A DNA stretch of 41,256 nucleotides from Comamonadaceae bacterium (lineage in GTDB: Bacteria; Pseudomonadota; Gammaproteobacteria; Burkholderiales; Burkholderiaceae_C), in the NCBI GenBank assembly GCA_947508145.1, contig CANNRV010000002.1, positions 1 through 41,256 on the forward strand, in the 5' to 3' direction. This document shows, piece by piece, positions 8,058-15,300 of the stretch. Under the pieces are notes generated by a model. It was not told the origin of the DNA. It searched no databases and saw only the letters and a list, made by a program, of their open reading frames with translations. Made by a program: the position numbers and the translations under genes. The stretch's first letter is position 1. Every line of letters begins with the position of its first letter.

Positions 8058-8448
8058 GCCGCATGATGGTGAACACCGGTGAAGAAGGAGGTACCGGTTG
8101 CCATTCAGCGATCACGCCTTCGCTGGTCAGCGTCTCGCCGCTTAAGCGTGCGCCGCTGTAAATCGCCAATGAACGGCTGCGTGCCTGCTTTTGTGTGCAA
8201 TCAATTTCCAGCAACATGCGGCTGGACAAATAGGTTTTGCCCTGGCTGTTTTTTTGCGGCTGTCGGTAGTCCAGCATGGACCAGACTCGGCGCACATGGC
8301 CATCGTGTTCGAGGGAAGATCGGTCAATACCGAACACCACGCTGTCGGTCATGCCAATGCTGACCCAATCGGCAGCAAAACCCGGCTGAACACAGAGGCA
8401 CAAGCCATATAAAACCAGGCTTTTAAAAGTTTTGCGTATTTTTTTCAA
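8041..8448 (-). CDS. Secreted Adhesin_E-type protein (first copy)
   Basis: The mature part starts ADWVSIGMTDSVVFGIDRSS and contains RRVWSMLDY, YLSSRMLLEIDC and a later Cys near the C-terminus (RHVCEK). This is the pattern of small periplasmic or surface proteins annotated as surface-adhesin protein E. The track starts at 8481 (ATG), but a TTG at 8446-8448 preceded by GAGAGG gives a cleaner signal peptide (KKIRKTFKSLVLYGLCLCVQ, cleavage near GFA-ADW), so I prefer 135 residues. Function is poorly known in the family. It is the first gene of a minus-strand pair and diverges from fliO, whose ATG at 8471 lies just upstream, so promoters for the two directions must overlap or lie in coding DNA. A paralogue occurs at 30470. 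Confidence 0.75.
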   Translation of the reverse strand: MKKIRKTFKSLVLYGLCLCVQPGFAADWVSIGMTDSVVFGIDRSSLEHDGHVRRVWSMLDYRQPQKNSQGKTYLSSRMLLEIDCTQKQARSRSLAIYSGARLSGETLTSEGVIAEWQPVPPSSPVFTIMRHVCEK

Positions 8449-8470
8449 TTTGCCTCTCACAGGATAGATA

Positions 8471-8776
8471 ATGCAGACCATGCCAAACCATGACTGGGCT
8501 CAGTACTCTCTCAGTATGACATTCGTCTTGTTGCTGTTGGCGGCGGCTTTGTGGTGGCTGTCGCGTCGCAACAAGGGCTTTCTCCTCCCTGCTGCACAAC
8601 GGCGTATCCAAATTCTAGAGGCCTATCCCATGGGATTGCGCCACAAGTTATTGTTGGTGCAAGTAGATCAGCAGCGACTGCTGTTAGCCATCAACAGCAA
8701 CGATATTCAAACCCTGCATGCCTGGCCTGCAGAACCCCAAGCAAGTACAACAACAGGTGCCAGTGATGCGAATTAA
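8471..8776 (+). CDS. fliO: Flagellar export assembly protein FliO
   Basis: The 101-residue protein has one TM helix near residues 15-32 (SMTFVLLLLAAALWWLS) followed by the short cytoplasmic FliO domain: RRIQILEAYPMGLRHKLLLV, then VDQQRLLLAINSNDIQTLHAW. FliO is a membrane scaffold for assembly of the FliP ring of the export gate. Start choice is either ATG 8471 or ATG 8480; both precede the TM, and the first is listed. Its 3' end overlaps the fliP start by 11 bases, supporting translational coupling. It is the first gene after the minus-strand interruption and needs its own promoter, which I cannot pinpoint. Confidence 0.88.
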   Translation: MQTMPNHDWAQYSLSMTFVLLLLAAALWWLSRRNKGFLLPAAQRRIQILEAYPMGLRHKLLLVQVDQQRLLLAINSNDIQTLHAWPAEPQASTTTGASDAN

Positions 8777-9515
8777 ACATTTACTCTTGCCTTTCTTGTT
8801 GTTATGCATGCTTTGGTTGCCTGACTTGGCGGTTGCCCAAGGTTTGCCCTTGATCAATGTGAATTCGGGCAAAGGCGGCCAGCAATACAGCCTGACCTTG
8901 CAACTGCTGGGTTTGATGACGGTGCTCACCTTGCTGCCGTCTTTGCTGTTGATGATGACCTCGTTTGTGCGGGTCATTATTGTGTTGTCGATATTGCGTC
9001 AGGCCTTGGGCACGGCGCAGACCCCGCCCAACACCGTGTTGGTCGGTTTGGCACTGTTTCTGACGTTTTTCATCATGACCCCGGTGTTTGACGATGTGTA
9101 TGCCAACGCGATTTCGCCGTACATGAACGGTTCTTTGCCGTTTGAGAAAGCCTTGGCCAAAGCGGAAGTGCCGGTGCGTGACTTCATGACTTTGCAAACC
9201 CGTGAAGACGACATCGCCATGTTCATGCAAATCGCACAGCGCAAGGAAGTGGCCAGCGCCGCTGAAGTGCCGTTCACCACATTGGTACCGGCTTTTCTCA
9301 CTTCCGAGCTGAAGAGCGCGTTCATGATCGGCTTCATGATTTACATCCCGTTTGTGGTGATCGACTTGATCGTGGCCAGCGTGTTGATGTCCATGGGCAT
9401 GATGATGTTGTCGCCCATGATCATCTCCATGCCTTTCAAACTGATGCTGTTTGTGCTGGTCGATGGCTGGACGCTGGTGATGGGTTCGCTGGCATCAAGT
9501 TTTATCTTCAAATAA
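8766..9515 (+). CDS. fliP: Flagellar export gate protein FliP
   Basis: FliP forms the pentameric core of the FliPQR export gate. The chosen start, ATG 8766, gives a 249-residue protein with a cleavable signal peptide (LLLPFLLLCMLWLPDLAVAQ), as known for FliP. The track start at 8718 would add 16 hydrophilic residues before it. Conserved segments are present: TSFVRVIIVLSILRQALGT, PPNTVLVGLALFLTFFIMTP, and the C-terminal SPMIISMPFKLMLFVLVDGW. Four membrane segments are expected. It overlaps fliO and is followed 9 bases later by fliQ. Confidence 0.96.
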   Translation: MRIKHLLLPFLLLCMLWLPDLAVAQGLPLINVNSGKGGQQYSLTLQLLGLMTVLTLLPSLLLMMTSFVRVIIVLSILRQALGTAQTPPNTVLVGLALFLTFFIMTPVFDDVYANAISPYMNGSLPFEKALAKAEVPVRDFMTLQTREDDIAMFMQIAQRKEVASAAEVPFTTLVPAFLTSELKSAFMIGFMIYIPFVVIDLIVASVLMSMGMMMLSPMIISMPFKLMLFVLVDGWTLVMGSLASSFIFK

Positions 9516-9524
9516 GGAAGCAAC

Positions 9525-9794
9525 ATGGATACAGCGATGGTGGTGGATCTGGGGCGGCAAGCCTTGTGGATGACGATGCTGATTTCCGCGCCCATGTTGG
9601 CCGTGGCACTGGTGGTGGGTTTGGTCATCGGTATTTTTCAGGCAGCCACGTCTATCAATGAACAAACCCTGAGCTTTATTCCCAAATTGTTGTCACTGGG
9701 TTTGACGGCTTCTGTCTTCGGCGGCTGGATGATCAATACCTTGATTGACTACACCAAGGTGTTGTACGGACGCATACCCGGCTTGTTCGGATGA
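9525..9794 (+). CDS. fliQ: Flagellar export gate protein FliQ
   Basis: FliQ is a small two-helix membrane protein of the FliPQR export gate. The 89-residue product has the typical length and sequence: a first TM (LWMTMLISAPMLAVALVVGL), the loop IGIFQAATSINEQTLSFIPK that is nearly invariant in FliQ, and a second TM followed by a short tail. The ATG at 9525 is preceded by AAGGAAG. It lies between fliP and fliR with short gaps, the standard order. Confidence 0.97.
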   Translation: MDTAMVVDLGRQALWMTMLISAPMLAVALVVGLVIGIFQAATSINEQTLSFIPKLLSLGLTASVFGGWMINTLIDYTKVLYGRIPGLFG

Positions 9795-9801
9795 ACAAGG
9801 C

Positions 9802-10572
9802 ATGAACCTCGATATGCTCAATCTGCTGGACAAGATGTTTGTCCTGCTGTGGCCCATGCTGCGCATATCGGCTTTTTTGATGTTCTCCTCGATTTTTTCT
9901 ATCCGGGCGGTCAACCTGCGCATTCGCATCACACTGGCTTTGGTGTTGACGGTTTTTCTGTCTATGCAAATAGACATCCCGCGGATTGACCCGGTGACCC
10001 CCGAAGGCTTGAAGGAAGTGTTTAACCAAATCTTCATTGGTTTTTCCATGGCCATGTTCATGCAATTGGCCACCGCAGCCATTGTGATTGCCGGTCAGGC
10101 GGTGTCGGGCTCTATGGGTTTGTCCATGGCCACCATGATCGATCCGTCGCTGGGCAGTGTGCCGGTGGTGTCGCAGTTTTTCAATATTCTGGGCACGCTG
10201 GTGTTTTTGTCCATCGGAGGGCATTTGATTGTGTTTGGCCTGCTGCTGGAATCCTTCACTTTGTTTCCCATCGGCAAAGCCTTGTTTTCACAAGACTTGC
10301 TGGGCAAGATGACCGCCTGGGGTTCGATGATGTTTTTTGCGGCCTTGTTGATTTCATTGCCGGTGGTCATCACTTTGCTGTTTGTGAATATCGGTGTCGG
10401 CTTCATCACACGTGCCGCCCCGAGTTTGAATATTTTCTCGGTCGGCTTACCGGCGATTTTGCTGGCCGGTTTTGTGGTGTTGTGGCTGGCAGTGCCCAGC
10501 ATCGTCAGTCGCATCAGCTGGTTGTGGGTGCAAACATTCGGGCAGATGCGCGGCATGCTGCTGGGAGGCTAG
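9802..10572 (+). CDS. fliR: Flagellar export gate protein FliR
   Basis: FliR completes the FliP5-FliQ4-FliR1 export gate. The track begins at 9745, inside fliQ, but the first FliR-like residues follow ATG 9802, which has AAGG 1-4 bases upstream and gives 256 residues, a normal length. Recognisable parts are a first TM (FVLLWPMLRISAFLMFSSI), the conserved GQAVSGSMGLSMATMIDP segment, and several hydrophobic helices to the end (PAILLAGFVVLWLAVPSI). The stop TAG at 10570 is 3 bases before the flhB start. Confidence 0.96.
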   Translation: MNLDMLNLLDKMFVLLWPMLRISAFLMFSSIFSIRAVNLRIRITLALVLTVFLSMQIDIPRIDPVTPEGLKEVFNQIFIGFSMAMFMQLATAAIVIAGQAVSGSMGLSMATMIDPSLGSVPVVSQFFNILGTLVFLSIGGHLIVFGLLLESFTLFPIGKALFSQDLLGKMTAWGSMMFFAALLISLPVVITLLFVNIGVGFITRAAPSLNIFSVGLPAILLAGFVVLWLAVPSIVSRISWLWVQTFGQMRGMLLGG

Positions 10573-10575
10573 GCC

Positions 10576-11718
10576 ATGGCTGACGACTCCGCCGAACGGA
10601 CCGAAGAACCGACCGCGCAGCGCTTGAGCAAAGCGCGTGAAGAAGGGCAGTTGGCGCGTTCTGTGGAATTGCCTGCGGCTGCCATGCTGATCACAGCCAC
10701 TTTGTTTTTCAGCTTGTCCGGAAATTACATGTTCCACCGCTTGGGTGCCTTGTTCGCGTCGCAATTGCAGTTTGACCGCAAGATCATGGACAAGGCCGAG
10801 TTGTTGCCCGGCATTTTTTTGCAGTCCGTGGTCGATGGCTATATTTTGATTTTGCCCATCATGGCTTTGCTGGCGGTGGTGGCGGTGTTGTCCACGGTGA
10901 TGAGCGGTGGTCTGGTGTTTTCATTGGGCATGATCGCGCCCAAATTCAGCAAGCTTGACCCCATGGCCGGTTTGTCCCGCATGTTCGGTTTGAAGGGCTG
11001 GATTGACCTGGGCAAAGCGGTTTTGAAGTTGTTGCTCATCAGTGTGATTTTGTGGATGTCGGTGACCAACAACATCGAAGACCTGGTGTCCATCAACCGC
11101 ATGGACTTGGGCACCGCGATTCACCACGCGGGCAACATGATTTTGGATGCCTGTTTTTGGATGAGCATGGGCATGGTGTTGATTGCCTTGGCCGATGTGC
11201 CTTTGCAGCATTACCAGACCAACCAACGTTTGAAGATGACCCGCCAGGAAATCAAAGACGAAATGAAAAACTCGGAAGGCCGCCCTGAGGTCAAAGCCAC
11301 CATTCGGCGGCGTCAGCGTGAGATGGCGAACAACCGCATGATGGACAAGGTCAAGGACGCGGATGTGGTGATCACCAACCCGCAGCATTTCGCCGTGGCC
11401 TTGAGTTATGACCCGAATTCAGAAGGCGCACCTACTTTGATTGCCAAAGGCACGGACGAATTGGCGCAGCGCATCCGCGAACGCGCCAAGGAAGCCGATG
11501 TGTATATTTTTGAAGCGCCTGATCTCGCGCGTGCCCTGTACTTCACCACCAAACTCGACCACCAAATCCATGAAGGCCTCTACCACACGGTGGCCCAAGT
11601 GATTGCCTATGTGTTCAGTTTGAACCAGAGCTATGGCGGCGGTGAAGCCATGATCAAACCCACGTTGCGCATACCTGACAATATGCGCTATGACGAAAAC
11701 GGTTTTCTTTTTCAGTGA
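10576..11718 (+). CDS. flhB: Flagellar export switch protein FlhB (NPQH variant)
   Basis: FlhB wraps the export gate and switches substrate class from rod/hook to filament after self-cleavage of its cytoplasmic domain. The N-terminus ERTEEPTAQRLSKAREEGQL is diagnostic. Four TM helices follow, then the linker with EIKDEMKNSEGRPEVK and the cleavage region VVITNPQHFAVALSYD. The canonical tetrapeptide NPTH reads NPQH here (residues 268-271). The 380-residue length is normal. Ribosome site GGGAGG precedes ATG 10576. Placement directly after fliR, not beside flhA, is less common but known. Asn and Pro of the cleaved bond are kept, so cleavage is probably retained. Confidence 0.96.
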   Translation: MADDSAERTEEPTAQRLSKAREEGQLARSVELPAAAMLITATLFFSLSGNYMFHRLGALFASQLQFDRKIMDKAELLPGIFLQSVVDGYILILPIMALLAVVAVLSTVMSGGLVFSLGMIAPKFSKLDPMAGLSRMFGLKGWIDLGKAVLKLLLISVILWMSVTNNIEDLVSINRMDLGTAIHHAGNMILDACFWMSMGMVLIALADVPLQHYQTNQRLKMTRQEIKDEMKNSEGRPEVKATIRRRQREMANNRMMDKVKDADVVITNPQHFAVALSYDPNSEGAPTLIAKGTDELAQRIRERAKEADVYIFEAPDLARALYFTTKLDHQIHEGLYHTVAQVIAYVFSLNQSYGGGEAMIKPTLRIPDNMRYDENGFLFQ

Positions 11719-11742
11719 TGACCCCAGGACCCAGACACCAGC

Positions 11743-13407
11743 ATGAGTGACTTCTACCAAAGCCCTGCCGATCAATTGCGCTTTGAAATATTGCTCAAGT
11801 CCTTGCGCGAAGGGCGTTTGAATCTGGCCATTCTGGGTGACGATGAAATCGCACTGGCGCATTACGGGCGACGCATTTTTCAGCATTTGCGCGAGCAAGG
11901 CGAACAGCATGTGGAACTGTGGACCTCGGCTGACTCAGACCGCTTGGTGGACCGCTTTAACGAAATACTCTCCACCTTGACGCTGGACCAGGCGCTGGAC
12001 AAATCCAATAAATCCAGTCCCAGACGTTTCATGATTTTTCCGGACACGCAAGGCATTCAAGACTTTGAACTGCAATTGCTGGCGCGACTGGTCAACGGTT
12101 TTCCGGCCAGCAATATCAATGTGATTTTGCTGGTCAACAGCCGCAGCTCTTACGACAAAAAACTCTCTGCCTTTGGCAAAAACCTGTTGCAGTGGGTGCT
12201 GGAGTCCAAAGACCCGGCACCGGGTCAGCCCCAGCGTTTGGAAACCTTGGGCGACTGGCCCGGCGCGAAACAAGTGCCATCGGTGAAAAAAACCGAAGCC
12301 AAAGCATCGCCGCCTGTGGCTTCGCCTCCGCCATTGCCTGCGGCACCGCCGCCGCCTTTAGATCTGGGCGAGATGCGCCCCGGCATTGACACTGTCCCCG
12401 GCCCGCGGGAACCCGTCCTGGGAGACCCATTGCCGGACGAACCCGTGATGCCCAGCGGCGAAGAGTTAGCCAAATCCTGGGAGGCCGACCGTCAGCGTTC
12501 AGGCCGTGGCGGCAAGGTGGCGGCATTTTTGCTGCTGGCGCTGCTATTGAGTCTGGGCATCTCAGGTTTCGTCTACCAAGATCGGGTGCTGGAAGAATGG
12601 GAAAACCTGCAAACCTATTTAGGTGGCGGTAAAACGCAGGCCGTGGCACCCGTCAAACCACCTGCGCCCGCTGTGCCTTCCGTGTCCATGTCGTCGAGCA
12701 ATTCACCGCCGGTCAAACCCGCAGAAGCGATCAGCCCCGGCAAGGAAGAATTGGTGATGCCAGCCGAACCGCCTGCCGCCGAGGCCGCGACCGAGCCAGC
12801 CAAACCCGCTGCCGAAGCTGTCAAAACCGAGGCCGCTAAAACAGAAACGAACAAACCAGCGGCCAAAGCGGCTGACCCGGCAAAACCGGTTGTTGAGCAG
12901 TCGAAGACTGCGGTGAAGCCTGAGCCCACCAAGCCCGCCGTTTCAGAGCCCGCTAAACCAGAACCGACCAAGGCCGCTGCTGCCAAGCCGGAACCGCCCA
13001 AAGCAGAAGCCAGCAAAGCGGTGGCCAAACCCGAACCCGCCAAGCCTGAGCCACCTAAGCCCGAACCGCCCAAGCCTGTGGCCAAAGCCTCAGACAAGCC
13101 GCTGGACAAGGCCACACAGGCAGACAGCCCCGCTTGGGTGGAGAACCTGGATTCGAATGCCTGGGTGATGCAGCACGGCGCGTTTGACAGTTTGTCCGAG
13201 GCGCGTGCGTTTCAGGCCACCTCCCTGGGCTTCAAGTCGGGGCAAGTGCTGTTCACGCAGCGCAAGGGCAGCAAGCCTTATTACATCCTGGTGACCGGGC
13301 CTTATGCGGAAAGAACGCAGGCCGAGGCCCTGATGAAACAAAACCCGCCTTTGTCCAAGGCCTGGGTGCGAACCGCCAAATCATTGAAAGCGCAATTTCA
13401 GGAATAA
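11743..13407 (+). CDS. Single-pass SPOR-domain protein with DamX-like layout
   Basis: The 554-residue protein has four parts. A cytoplasmic N-domain (about 1-170) with alternating strand/helix pattern (RLNLAILGDDEIALAHYGRR, then NINVILLVNSRS) resembles a degenerate P-loop/AAA-like fold without a Walker A. A Pro-rich linker and one TM helix near 259-280 (AAFLLLALLLSLGISGFVY) follow. Then comes a periplasmic Pro/Ala/Lys/Glu-rich low-complexity stretch (about 300-460) with repeated AKPEP/EPPKPE units, and finally a SPOR domain (about 470-550; WVMQHGAFDSLSEARAFQ, YYILVTGPYAERTQAEALM). SPOR domains bind denuded peptidoglycan at division sites, so a septal or cell-wall role is likely. It starts 24 bases after flhB and may be part of the flagellar transcript. 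Confidence 0.78.
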   Translation: MSDFYQSPADQLRFEILLKSLREGRLNLAILGDDEIALAHYGRRIFQHLREQGEQHVELWTSADSDRLVDRFNEILSTLTLDQALDKSNKSSPRRFMIFPDTQGIQDFELQLLARLVNGFPASNINVILLVNSRSSYDKKLSAFGKNLLQWVLESKDPAPGQPQRLETLGDWPGAKQVPSVKKTEAKASPPVASPPPLPAAPPPPLDLGEMRPGIDTVPGPREPVLGDPLPDEPVMPSGEELAKSWEADRQRSGRGGKVAAFLLLALLLSLGISGFVYQDRVLEEWENLQTYLGGGKTQAVAPVKPPAPAVPSVSMSSSNSPPVKPAEAISPGKEELVMPAEPPAAEAATEPAKPAAEAVKTEAAKTETNKPAAKAADPAKPVVEQSKTAVKPEPTKPAVSEPAKPEPTKAAAAKPEPPKAEASKAVAKPEPAKPEPPKPEPPKPVAKASDKPLDKATQADSPAWVENLDSNAWVMQHGAFDSLSEARAFQATSLGFKSGQVLFTQRKGSKPYYILVTGPYAERTQAEALMKQNPPLSKAWVRTAKSLKAQFQE

Positions 13408-13463
13408 ACCAGAGTGGATCAAGTTGTTGGTTTCGCGGTCGAATCACACACACGGAGTACTTT

Positions 13464-14000
13464 ATGAGTGATAAAACAAGTTTTACCGATGAACCCTTGC
13501 CTGACGCAGAACTGGTGGAAGCGGTGACTGCATCCTCCGGCGACCAAGCTTCATCAGAGGCCGTCTCCGCCAGGCCTGACACCATGCCCGGGGCTGTCGC
13601 AGACCATTCCCATGGTCACGACCATTTGCCAGCAGCGCGCTTGGAAGTTGTTGCAAAGGGCTATGGACACAATGACCCGGCCAGCATGGCGGGCAATATT
13701 CAACTTGATTTGCATGATCCCGAATTGGCTGCCGCCGAGAAACCTGAATTAAACCAGCCGATATGGGGGCCATCCGCTACGCCTGCGACACATTCAACAG
13801 ATACAGAGACTGAGGAAGTCGCAGCTGTATTGGCAAAGCCTGAATTACCACCGGTGCTGGCGCATCTGACTCAAGTTGGCTTGACATCCTCCGATCAATG
13901 GGAAGAGCAAATACAACCGCGTCTGACGCAATTGCATGAAGACATCGCTCAGGTGCATACGCAGCTGGACATGTTGGAACGCCAGAAACCGAAAAAATAG
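13464..14000 (+). CDS. Acidic soluble protein of unknown function
   Basis: I do not recognise the family. The 178-residue product is acidic, without a signal peptide or TM helix. It has a low-complexity first two thirds (including HSHGHDH near residue 49) and a C-terminal helix of about 40 residues (QWEEQIQPRLTQLHEDIAQV, ending in QLDMLERQKPKK) that may form a coiled coil. ATG 13464 follows GGAG by 8 bases. It lies between the SPOR-domain gene and a membrane coiled-coil gene on the same strand with gaps of 56 and 20 bases, so it probably acts with them, perhaps as an adaptor. That role is inference from position only. Confidence 0.7.
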   Translation: MSDKTSFTDEPLPDAELVEAVTASSGDQASSEAVSARPDTMPGAVADHSHGHDHLPAARLEVVAKGYGHNDPASMAGNIQLDLHDPELAAAEKPELNQPIWGPSATPATHSTDTETEEVAAVLAKPELPPVLAHLTQVGLTSSDQWEEQIQPRLTQLHEDIAQVHTQLDMLERQKPKK

Positions 14001-14020
14001 ATTTCCTGAGGACAAGCAAC

Positions 14021-15211
14021 ATGGCGCAAGATTCCAAAAAAGCAGAAGCTGCCGATGCGGGCGACTTTCTGCCTGACATGCCTGTTGAGCCAATAGAAGC
14101 GGATGACAATGAAACGCTGGCCATCGGCCTGGAGTCGCTGGAAGAGCAGGCGCTTGACGGCACCGAGGTCGCGCGTCAAATCGAAGAGCTGACCGGTGTG
14201 GTGCTCAGCTCGGCTGAGGTGTCCACCCGCTCTGCTGAGGTGGCTGCCAACATCAGCCATGAGATGCGTGCGGTCATGAAAACCGTCAGCGAGATGTCGT
14301 CTAAAAACATCTTGCATTCGCGCGTTATTTTGATCGGCCTGTTGAGCTTTCTGGTGATCGCCGTCGGCTCGTTTTTCGCCATTTCCACCCGCTTGCAGCA
14401 AAACATCCGTCAGCTCGACAGCTTGTCACTGGCAGTGGGTAAACGTGTAGTCGAACTTGATGCCACCTTGGCTACTTTTGGAGACGCCACCCGGGGCTTG
14501 GGCGACACCACCGAAAAACTCGACAGCATGGAAGAGCGTCAAATCAAACTGGATGAAAAATTCCAGGACAAGATGGACGCGCTGGACAAAGTGTTTGTGA
14601 AGATGCCTGACCAAATCGCCGGGCAGGTCAATGGTTTGACCGACAAAAACCTGGATGCCAAGTTCAAAGACTTGCAGAAAAACATACAAGCGCTGGAAGT
14701 CAAGGTACAAGCCTTGTCCAACAAGCCTGCACCGGTTGCGCCGCCCGCGCCTGTGGTGAACAACCAAAAAGAAATCATTGCGGAAATTCAGAAACTGAAA
14801 AAAGACCTGGAAGCCGCCAACGCCGCTGCCACCGCCGCCGCCATCAAAGCCGCCGCCAAAGAGCGCGAACGCGAAAAGCCCCTAGACAGACCGCTGATCC
14901 TGCCTGCACCCGCAGCTGCGCCCAAACCCGCCCCCGCCAAACCCGCCACTAACAAAGCGGCTGAAGCCAAAGTGGCGGCTGAATTGAAAGCCGCCGCCGA
15001 GGCCAAAGCCGCAGCAGAAGCACGCGCCGCCGCTGCCGAAGCCAGAGCTGCGAATGAAGCCAAAGCCGCTGCCGACGCCCGGGCCCGTGCCGCCGCCGAA
15101 GCCCGCGCTGCTGCCGATGCCCGCGCCGCAGCGCAACCACCGGCATTGCCGCCGCGTGCCGCACCTAAGGAAGACAGGGTGGTGTTTCCGCGCCCGGCCG
15201 GGGACAACTGA
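14021..15211 (+). CDS. Single-pass membrane coiled-coil protein with Ala-rich tail
   Basis: The 396-residue protein has an acidic cytoplasmic N-terminus of about 100 residues and one TM helix near 101-123 (VILIGLLSFLVIAVGSFFAI). A long coiled coil follows (about 125-285; DSMEERQIKLDEKFQDKMDA) with MCP-like spacing but no methyl-accepting signalling tip. The end is a low-complexity Ala/Lys/Glu/Pro tail (AKAAAEARAAAAEARAANEA). I cannot assign a family. It has some resemblance to TolA-like or polar scaffold proteins in composition only. ATG 14021 has AGGA 9 bases upstream. It is the last gene of the plus-strand run from fliO onwards and converges with the FMN protein gene at 15301. Confidence 0.72.
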   Translation: MAQDSKKAEAADAGDFLPDMPVEPIEADDNETLAIGLESLEEQALDGTEVARQIEELTGVVLSSAEVSTRSAEVAANISHEMRAVMKTVSEMSSKNILHSRVILIGLLSFLVIAVGSFFAISTRLQQNIRQLDSLSLAVGKRVVELDATLATFGDATRGLGDTTEKLDSMEERQIKLDEKFQDKMDALDKVFVKMPDQIAGQVNGLTDKNLDAKFKDLQKNIQALEVKVQALSNKPAPVAPPAPVVNNQKEIIAEIQKLKKDLEAANAAATAAAIKAAAKEREREKPLDRPLILPAPAAAPKPAPAKPATNKAAEAKVAAELKAAAEAKAAAEARAAAAEARAANEAKAAADARARAAAEARAAADARAAAQPPALPPRAAPKEDRVVFPRPAGDN

Positions 15212-15300
15212 GGTGGAGTAACGCAGCGCGGCCAAGGTATGGCGGCTCAGTCTTGCGGGGGTGTGTCGCCATGCTTGAAAGAGATGGCTTAACGCGCTGC

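Noticed and set aside
12820-13090. Possible tandem DNA repeat (AAACC/GAACC-rich)
   Set aside because: It is the codons of the Pro/Lys/Glu linker in the SPOR-domain protein; the units are degenerate and not an independent repeat.
14788-15207. 139-residue Ala-rich minus-strand ORF
   Set aside because: Antisense shadow of the Ala/Lys-rich tail of the 14021 gene.
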